A stretch of DNA of 64,000 bases from the NCBI GenBank assembly GCA_002914805.1, contig JXTB01000328.1:341620-405619 (forward strand). The letters run 5' to 3'. Of this stretch, positions 57,131-64,000 are shown in pieces. Both the position numbers and the translations under genes were made by a program. Within the stretch, counting starts at the first letter, position 1; the number at the start of each line of letters is the position of its first letter. The stretch is from Parasponia andersonii (Eukaryota > Streptophyta > Magnoliopsida > Rosales > Cannabaceae). The notes beneath the pieces were generated by a model. It had not been told where the DNA came from and searched no databases. It was given only the letters and a program-made list of their open reading frames with translations.

Positions 57131-57799
57131 TAGCCTTGTTTAATTCTGTCTAATAAAGTGGACTGTAATGTAATAGCAGATAATTTACCAATGATCAACT
57201 CAATGCCTAATCTGCATAAATCTTCCTGCAAGGGTTTCTTTAACTCGTATAAAGATGTCAGATTTGCAGATGATTTCCTACTGAGTGCATGTGCCACAAC
57301 ATTGGCTTTTCCTGGATGATAGTTGATGTCACAATTATAATCATTTACTAATTCTAACCAACGTCGTTGCCTAATGTTCAATTCCTTATGAGTACTTCAA
57401 ACTTTTGTGATCAGTAAAAATTTCATAATGAACACCATATAGATAGTGTCGCCAAATCTTTAATGCAAACACTATTACTGCCAATTCTAAATCATGAGTA
57501 GGATAATTGTGTTCATAATCCTTTAGTTGTCTTGAAGCATAAGCAATAACTTTTCCACTTTGCATAAGAATGCATCCCAGACCTTGTTTCAAAGCATCAT
57601 TGTATATAACAAATCTCTCAGTGCCAAAAGGTAAGGTTAGGACTGGTGCTGAAATTAATCTCTGCTTCAATTCTTGAAAACTCCTTTGACACTCCTCTGT
57701 CCATATGAACTTATTGCTATTCCTGGTCAACTGTGTAAGTGGCATAGATATCTTAGAAAATCTCTCAACAAACCTTCTGTAATAACCAGCGAAACCCAT
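57131..57799 (-). pseudogene. chromovirus RNase H and linker (element F)
   Basis: '[21 protein letters not shown]' (RT end), '[19 protein letters not shown]' (catalytic Asp kept in YND, Ser changed), '[21 protein letters not shown]', '[22 protein letters not shown]', then a small deletion near 57383 removes 'YIFTQKEL'-type text. Next '[20 protein letters not shown]', '[16 protein letters not shown]' and the linker to 'LLDRIKQG*NEDPEL'. Confidence 0.84.
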
Positions 57800-58681
57800 A
57801 AAACTTCTGACCTCAGTAATGTTGGTAGGTCTAGACTAATTATTAACTACTTCAACCTTGGTAGGGTTAACAGAAATCCCATCCTGAGAAACAATATGAC
57901 CAAGGAATGACACTCTTTCTAACCAGAACTTGCATTTCTTGAATTTAGCATATAACTCCTCTTTAAATATCTGAAGAGTGATTCTCAAATGTTCTTTATG
58001 CTATTCTCTAGATCATGAGTATACTAAAATGTTATCGATGAATACAATAACAAAGTTACTTAGAAATTCCTTAAATATCTTGTTCATAAGGTCCATAAAT
58101 ACTGCTGGAGCATTGGTCAGGCCAAATGGCATCACCAAAAATTCAAAATGGCCATAACGAGTCCTAAAAGCAGTCTTCAGAATATCTTCTTCTCTAACTC
58201 TGAACTGATGGTAACCAAACCTCAAATCAATCTTAGAAAATACAGAAGCACCCTATAATTGATCAAACAAATCATCGATACGAGGTAAGGGATACTTATT
58301 TTTAATAGTCACTTTGTTGAGTTCTCTGTAGTCAATACATAATCGCATAGTACCATCTTTCTTTTTCACAAACAACACTGGTGCACCCCACAGTAAAAAA
58401 CTGGGACGTACAAATCCTTTGTCTACCAATTCTTGTAACTGAGTCTTTAGCTCCTTTAATTCTACCGGGGCCATCCTATAGGGTGTTTTAGAAATAGGCG
58501 CAGTACCTGGTACTAAATCAATAGCAAAATCAATCTCTCTTACTGGTGGCAAATCTGGAAAATCTAGAAAATCTTGCACAACCAACACATCTTCCAGTCT
58601 CAATTTCTGCTCCACTGATGTATCAATAATACTGGCCAAATATCCTGTACCACCTTTTTCTAAAAATTTTTGAGCTTTCAT
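57800..58681 (-). pseudogene. chromovirus reverse transcriptase (element F), catalytic Asp lost
   Basis: '[21 protein letters not shown]', '[19 protein letters not shown]', '[21 protein letters not shown]', a stop after 'DLFDQL' (58253), '[20 protein letters not shown]' and the catalytic box '[14 protein letters not shown]', in which the second Asp of the D-D pair is Asn. The fingers/linker start '[21 protein letters not shown]' at 58681. Stops also occur near 58005 and 57837. Confidence 0.86.
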
Positions 58682-59289
58682 GGAGAAATCAAGGGAAACT
58701 TGGTTTTATATCGAGTACCCTTAAGTATAAAATGGTCAGCATTAGGAGGATGAAATGTCACCATTTTCTTCTTACAGTCAATCTTAGCAAAATACTTCGA
58801 TAGCCAATCCATACCAAAAATGATTTCATAGTCATCCATGTTAAGCACAATTAGGTCTGCAAATAACTCTCTATCATCAATTATCACAGGACAAGCTTTC
58901 AAAATTTTGTCTGAATACATAACCTCTCCAGAGGGAAGTGTGGTACCGAATGGAGTACTCATTTGATCTATTGGACGACCTAATCTCCTCACAAATGTTA
59001 ATGATGTATATGAATGCGTGGATCCTGAATCTATTAATGCATGCGCTATGATGCCAAAAATAAATATCTCACCTGTGATAATAGATGGGTCTGCCAGAGT
59101 TTCATCTCCAACATCTGCTTCAGCCATACCATATAGTGTTCCACTAGGTTTCTTCTGATTATTTTTCATTTCATGGAAATTCTTAATAAAATGACCACTT
59201 TTACCACATTTGCAGCATAACCCTGCAACCTTACGACATGCTCCAGAATGATTTTTACCACATGATGGACAAGGTGGTATAGTAGTCAT
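58678..59289 (-). pseudogene. gag zinc knuckle and protease (element F)
   Basis: 203 open codons: 'CPSCGKNHSGACRK', then a knuckle 'CCKCGKSGHFIKNF' whose last Cys is Phe; 'DPSIITGEIFIFGIIAHALID' continues without interruption into the active site DSGSTHSYTSLTFVRR; 'MYSDKILKACPVIIDDRELF' and 'DLIVLNMDDYEIIFGMDWLSK'. A shift at 58680 separates it from RT. It is the best template here for the D gag-protease boundary. Confidence 0.85.
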
Positions 59290-60189
59290 GGTAGTCTACT
59301 GGTCAGTCTTGGGATACTTACCCTGATCAGGTCGAGTCTGTTGAGTTAGAGTTCCCTTCCTTTTTCATGTCCTGAGGATGTTGAACTTGAATTTGTCCTC
59401 CTCTGTTTCCTGGAAAACCAGGTCTGAAACCCCTTTGCATATCTTAGGCTTGTCTCTCTCTCCTAATCTTTTCCTCTTGCAAAACATCTTTTTCTGCTTG
59501 CTCAGCATCTAATGCCCTGTCTACAATCTGAGCAAATGGTACACCTCGAGTTCCACCTGATTTCAAATCTCTAACAATAGTCTTCCTTAGGCCTTGCATA
59601 AACTGATCTACCTTGAGTTCATTGGTGGCAACCATATGAGGTGCATATCGTGATAACTCGTCGAGCTTGCGGATATATTCCACAATAGACATCTCTCCCT
59701 GTTTAAGATTGGCAAATTCTACCCTTCTGCTGGCTCTCATGGCATTAGTAAAATACTTTCCATTAAACAACTTTCTAAACCTCTCCCAGGTCATAATAGT
59801 GACATTGTGAATAGTGCTCATAGTATCCCACAAATATTCAGCATGATGTCTCAGCATAGCGCTAGCACAAGGAACTTTATCTGCATCAGATAACTTAGCA
59901 TAAGCCAGAACTGCTACATTTGTATTGGATCGACCCCACAATCAAAAGTCGGAGGCTGGAGTTTCCTGAATCTTTCCCCAGCACTTTCACTAGTATCTTA
60001 TCTCTACTGAGGTGGCTGTAGTGGAGGGTTAGGTTGATGTTCTTGTCTCATATGTTGCTCCAAAATATTTTGTATCAAAGAAGCCAACTATTCAACTAGA
60101 TTACCACCTTGTGAAGAAGATACGCCCCTCTCGAAATTATCTTGGACCCAAGTAGTCACCATATTGATATCCTTACACCTATAATCCAT
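59290..60189 (-). pseudogene. chromovirus gag (element F)
   Basis: ATG at 60189 (MDYRCKDINMVTTWVQDN, matching E). A TAG follows after 'GGNLVE'. Then 'LIQNILEQHMRQEHQPNPPL', 'ERFRKLQPPTFDCGVDPIQ' and, from 59941, an open 165-codon run with 'HHAEYLWDTMSTIHNVTIMTW', 'GEMSIVEYIRKLDELSRYAPH' and 'RDLKSGGTRGVPFAQIVDRAL'. Stop at 59444; the basic Gag tail (59443-59290) is frame-broken. Confidence 0.85.
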
Positions 60190-60353
60190 AGTTTCAATTA
60201 TAGCCAATAATATTCATTACCAGAATATGAATGTAATTTTTAAAAAATTATAACAGATATCGAAATGCATATCAAAAACTTATAGAGGAGTGAGGCTTCT
60301 TTTCCTTCCCGACGTGTGCATATAAGCAGTCTTCAGAATCATTTAAAACTTAA

Positions 60354-60365
60354 GCTTTGATACCA
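60354..60365 (-). other. primer binding site of element F
   Basis: On the minus strand TGGTATCAAAGC, one change from the initiator-Met tRNA site, two bases after the 5' LTR end at 60368. Confidence 0.82.
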
Positions 60366-60367
60366 AC

Positions 60368-60561
60368 TATAACATCCCCTGATTCCATACACGTACGTAA
60401 GAATATTTGTATAATTATTTAGTGAAATTGGGAGATCCTACTCAACTTAGAACTAACAAAAGAGTGAAAAATTAAAACTTTTTAAACTTTCTGAAATATA
60501 TACATATATACACCCTCGCTACGTGGGCCTCTCATAATATATACATAATAAACACACACAA
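60368..60561 (-). mobile_element. 5' LTR of chromovirus F, truncated to ~194 bp
   Basis: Matches 53260-53490 from TATAACATCCCC to ATAAACACACACAAA, with one ~40-bp internal deletion at a TATACATATATAC repeat near 60500. Beyond 60561 similarity stops and element G begins, so most of this LTR is lost and no target duplication of F can be seen. Confidence 0.82.
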
Positions 60562-61110
60562 AATAACTACAAAATCCTCTGTCAGAAAACTACAGCGTTA
60601 GAAAACCAAAGTCTGCCTTTCGAATGCGATATGGGCATTATGAGTTCTTAGTGATGTCTTTTAGGCTAACCAATGCTCCTGTGGTATTTATGGACCTGAT
60701 AATAGAGTGTTCAAGGAATACTTGGACAAATTTGTCATAGTCTTTATCGATAGTATCTTGATTTACTCAAGGTCTCATGAGGAACACGAACAACACCTCA
60801 AACTCGTATTACAAAAGTTAAGGGAACATTGCCTCTATGCAAAATTCTCTAAGTGCGAATTCTGGCTAGACTGAGTTCATTTCTTAGGACATGTGGTTAC
60901 AAAGGAAGGTGTTGCCATAGATCCTTCCAAGATAGAGGCAGTGAACAATTGGCCAGCACCCAAAACCGTGACTGAAGTGAGGAGTTTTTTGGGATTAGCT
61001 GGCTATTACCGAAGATTTGTAGAAGGATTTTCAAAGCTCGCTACTCCTCTCACAGCCCTTACAAAAAAAAGAAAGAAATACGAATGGACAGAAGTGTGAA
61101 GAAAGCTTTC
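60562..61110 (+). pseudogene. chromovirus reverse transcriptase, truncated at its 5' side (element G)
   Basis: Begins inside RT at about 60580 with scrambled text, then '[20 protein letters not shown]'; '[15 protein letters not shown]' is the catalytic box with the second Asp replaced by Ser. Next '[19 protein letters not shown]', '[20 protein letters not shown]', '[18 protein letters not shown]'. A shift near 61100 precedes RNase H. Everything upstream of RT (5' LTR, gag, protease) is absent. Confidence 0.84.
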
Positions 61111-61115
61111 AAGAG

Positions 61116-61688
61116 TTGAAGAATAGGCTTACTAGTGCACCTATACTTACCATCCTATCAAACGAAGGACAGTTCGATATTTATAGTGATGCATCGAAGC
61201 AGGGACTAGGAGTAGTACTAATGCAAAATGGAAAGGTCGTAGCATATGGTTCTCGACAATTAAAGGAGCACGAGAAAAACTATCCAACTCATGATCTAGA
61301 ATTTGCTGCTGTAGTATTCACTCTCAAACTTCGGCGACACTACTTATACGGGGCTCAATGTCGAATCTACATCGATCATAAAAGCCTGAAGTACATATTC
61401 ACTCAGAAAGAGTTGAACATGAGGCGACGTAGATCGCTTGAGTTAGTGAAGGATTATGATTGTGAAATCTTGTACCACCCGGGTAAGGCAAATAGGGTTG
61501 CAGATGCATTAAATAAAAAAATAACTACGACTCTAATGTCCATAAAAGCTTTACCTAAGCCCTTACAAGAGGATATACATAGTGTTAATTTAGAGTTAAT
61601 AATAGGTAAATTATCTATATTAACTCTTAAACCAAACATTTTTGAGAATATGAAGGAAACCCAAGAGCTCGATCCTGTCTTAGCATGA
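61116..61688 (+). pseudogene. chromovirus RNase H and linker (element G)
   Basis: 190 open codons: '[20 protein letters not shown]', '[21 protein letters not shown]', '[21 protein letters not shown]', '[22 protein letters not shown]' and 'RVADALNKK', then '[21 protein letters not shown]'. The three acidic catalytic residues (SDA, THDLE, IDH) are present. Ends at a TGA (61686-61688). Confidence 0.86.
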
Positions 61689-62360
61689 ATTAAAGAAGAC
61701 ATTGCAAAAGGAAAACCAACCGAATTTAGTCTTTCTACTGACGGAATTCTCAAACTAAATAGTAGATTATGCATACCTAATGATGCCAAAATAAAGAATC
61801 AGATCCTTTTTGAGACACATGAAACCCCTTATTCTATCCATCTAGGTGCGACAAAGATGTATAAGGATTAAAGGAACACTTTTGGTGGAATAGAATGAGA
61901 ACTGATGTTGTAAAGTACATACAAAGGTGTTTGACATATCAAAAAGTTAAAGCAGAACACAAGCGGCCTGCTAGAGAATTACAACCAATTGAAATTCCAG
62001 AGTGGAAATGGGAAAAAATTGCTATGGATTTTGTGGTTGGATTACCAAGAACGCCAGAAGGATACNGATATGCTTAGGGCATGCGTCATGGACTTTAAAG
62101 GAGCATGGAATAAAAAGCTTCCATTGATAGAGTTCTCCTACAATAACAGCTACCAAGCCTCGATCAAGGCAGCACCTTATGAAGCACTTTATGGAAGAAG
62201 ATGTAGATCCCCAATCCATTGGTTTGAACTAGGGGAGAAACATTTAGAAACCACTGATTTCATAAAGGAAACCACTGAAGCTATACAAAAAATTAGAAAA
62301 AGGATGGAAACTGCTCAGAGTAGACAAAAAAGCTATGCAGACAAGAGGAGAACTCCGTAA
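61689..62360 (+). pseudogene. chromovirus integrase, core collapsed at an assembly gap (element G)
   Basis: 'SLSTDGILKLNSRLCIPNDAK', 'HETPYSIHLGATKMYKD', a shift, 'YIQRCLTYQKVKAEHKRPARE' (second Cys is Tyr), 'IAMDFVVGLPRTPEGY', then a single N at 62066 and directly 'DMLRACVMDFKGAWNKKLPL'. About 300 bases of core, including two of the three D,D,E residues, are missing at that N. After it '[20 protein letters not shown]', 'CRSPIHWFELGEKHL', 'RMETAQSRQKSYADKRRTP*'. Confidence 0.84.
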
Positions 62361-62369
62361 GAATTCCAA

Positions 62370-62786
62370 GTGGGAGACACAGTTTTTCTCAAAATAGTGC
62401 CAATAAAGGGAGTAATGCAGTTTAGAAAGAGAGGAAAATTGAGTCCAAGATACATTGGACCATTCGAAATTTTAGAACGTATTGGAAAATTAGCCTATAA
62501 GTTGGCTTTACTGCCTGAACTAGCATCAGTGCATAACGTGTTCCATGTATCCATGTTGAAAAAATACATCTCAGACCCGTCACATGTATCGAAGCATGAA
62601 CCTATTGAAATTCACGAGGACTTGACATATGAGGAGAAACCGGTAAAGATTTTTGCTCGTAAAGAAAAGACTCTTAGAAATAAGACCATACCTTTAGTTA
62701 AGGTATTGTGGCAAAACCACAAGATGGATGAGGCTACTTGGGAACGAGAAGAAGAGATGAAGGAAAAATACCCAGAATTATTCTAA
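62370..62786 (+). pseudogene. integrase C-terminus and chromodomain (element G)
   Basis: 138 open codons: 'GDTVFLKIVPIKGVMQF', 'GPFEILERIGKLAYKLALLP', 'SVHNVFHVSMLKKYISDPSHV', 'TYEEKPVKIFARKEKTLRN' and the chromodomain 'IPLVKVLWQNHKMDEATWE', ending at TAA 62784-62786. It looks intact. It is followed by the TTTTCGAGGACGAAAATTTTAT motif and the polypurine tract. Confidence 0.86.
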
Positions 62787-62811
62787 TTTTCGAGGACGAA
62801 AATTTTATAAG

Positions 62812-62820
62812 TAGGGGAGA
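62812..62820 (+). other. polypurine tract of element G
   Basis: TAGGGGAGA just before the LTR start at 62821. Confidence 0.75.
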
Positions 62821-64000
62821 TTATCACCCCCTAGAAATCTTTAGACTTATAATATTAGTAGAAGTATTATATACTTAGTATCGAATTTTATTAAGTTTGC
62901 ATTCACAAATACTTGAAATTATGTACGTAGTATTACTTTAATGTTAAATTTATTACGTGAGAAAACCAAAGTCAATTCTCATTTTAACTTATAATTTCTA
63001 AGTTAGTTTTCCTTAATAATAAATTTATTTTATAATAATTATATTATGTACATCAACATATTCTAATTAAAAATGTGACATGTTTATGTCACATTAAAAT
63101 TGTTACATTTTATAATCTAAAGTTAATGGTTGCACCAAAATAGCACCATGCCATATTTTGAATGGTTAGGATTTAAGTATATTAATCTAAAGATAGAAAA
63201 TAAGTTATAGAAAAAGATAAAAAGTAGTAAGGTTTTACCTTAGGAAGGTAATAACTTTAAATGAGTGGAATAGAAAAGGAAAGGGATAAAGTTAATGGGT
63301 AATTCAAAAGGTAGGGAAAAAAGAAATCATAGTGGAAATGTTCTTTGGAAATTAGTGGCCATATTTCAAAGTGGAAGACAGAGACAAAAAAAATTAGTAT
63401 CTTTTGTTTCCAAAATAATTCAAAAGTTATAAAAAAAGATCAATATAGTGGAAACTTTCTTTGGGAGCTAGTGGTATTGGATTCCAAATAATTGAAAAAG
63501 AAGAAAGATTAGAGACAAAGGTAGTGGATGAGTAAAAAAATAAAGTAAAAGGTAAGGTAATGGAGTAGAAAAAGAAGATATTTTGACAAATTGATAATAA
63601 TGATGCTTGGATTTTTTTATACAATGTGAAAGTATGTATTATTGGATACCTTTCATGGATGGCCTATAAATAGATCATTCATTTGGCAATTCAAATCCAT
63701 GCTTAACATTTCAAATTACTTAGCCAAAACTATCTTCATATTTACAATTATTCCTTCTCAAAAAAAAAAAACACTCTTTCTACCTCACTTTCTTCCAAAT
63801 CCATAAGAGCTATAATATTTTACCCATCGACTCTAGAAATTTAGAATTATAATCAAGAGAAGAGAGTACTTAATTTTGTGGTGGAGACGTAAGAAAGAAG
63901 ATCCAAACTTGGAAGGTATTTATTCCTTCACCTTGCTTGTTATATAGATTATATAAAAGAATAAATAGGTAATAACATATTTGACCTACTTTAGATGTTA
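62821..64000 (+). mobile_element. 3' LTR of chromovirus G (continues beyond the window)
   Basis: Follows the polypurine tract, with a first run TTATCACCCCCTAG that is probably a decayed TGT(A)ACACCCC end. AT-rich, no gene; no repeat of it elsewhere in the window. A strong TATA box lies at 63664. The last LTR bases are not reached. Confidence 0.75.
63664..63673 (+). promoter_or_regulatory. TATA box in the LTR of element G
   Basis: CTATAAATAG in the context GGCCTATAAATAGATC, about 840 bases into the LTR, the usual U3 core promoter form in plant LTRs. A transcription start would be expected about 30 bases downstream (near 63700). Inferred from sequence alone. Confidence 0.65.

Noticed and set aside
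57130-62786. Endogenous pararetrovirus (caulimovirid)
   Set aside because: RT/RNase H are followed by integrase and chromodomain and flanked by LTRs, polypurine tracts and primer sites; no movement protein was seen. These are Ty3/gypsy retrotransposons.
63427-63624. 65-aa minus-strand frame
   Set aside because: Phe/Ser-rich chance frame in the AT-rich LTR of G.
1-64000. Host protein-coding or tRNA/rRNA genes
   Set aside because: All recognisable coding text belongs to retroelements; the initiator-Met tRNA-like strings are primer sites, not tRNA genes.

Overview
The window is plant nuclear DNA, most likely from a flowering plant, and probably gene-poor, transposon-rich heterochromatin. I found no host gene, tRNA, rRNA, CRISPR array or bacterial feature. 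Essentially all 64 kb is a pile of long terminal repeat (LTR) retrotransposons: one Ty1/copia element (SIRE/Maximus-like), one Athila-like Ty3/gypsy element, and several chromodomain-bearing Ty3/gypsy elements (chromoviruses, Tekay/Del-like). The evidence is their Gag-Pol domain order, plant initiator-Met tRNA primer sites (TGGTATCAGAGC), long AT-rich LTRs, and typical PPLVKVLW-type chromodomain ends. All are broken by stops, frameshifts and deletions; no intact autonomous copy is present.

Layout, left to right. 1-94: 3' end of a chromovirus LTR (family EF). 95-6132: copia element A (+), both LTRs truncated, most of the integrase core and all RT/RNase H lost. 6133-32690: Athila-like element B (+), split by two younger insertions: chromovirus C (+, 8982-19655, target duplication TGCCG/TGTCG) in its RNase H, and chromovirus D (-, 21437-31910, perfect target duplication AAATA) in its 3' non-coding part. 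32691-36491: chromovirus E (+, family EF), 5' LTR and gag only. 36492-47344: chromovirus H (-, same LTR family as C). 47345-53259: a second, deleted copy, I, of that family (-). 53260-60561: chromovirus F (-, family EF), inserted in the LTR of I. From about 60562: truncated chromovirus G (+), whose 3' LTR runs off the window.

D looks youngest and least damaged (LTRs about 95% alike over the ~330 bp I compared by eye; C about 93%). It carries the most unusual feature: a 65-bp GT...AG segment at the gag-protease boundary whose exact removal rejoins the frame, like a small spliceosomal intron. The E and F LTRs share a four-unit, 20-bp repeat array that spells heat-shock-element-like TTCnnGAAnnTTC motifs. 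Other points of note are a poly(A)-tailed non-LTR-type insertion with 12-bp target duplications inside the C 5' LTR, an unexplained ~490-bp insertion in H gag, a microhomology junction between H and I, and three runs of N that hide far more missing sequence than their length implies.

How the parts relate: in each element gag would form the particle, protease cut the polyprotein, RT/RNase H copy the RNA from the tRNA-primed site, and integrase (with a chromodomain in C-I) insert the DNA. Here these are fossils whose nesting order gives a relative insertion history.
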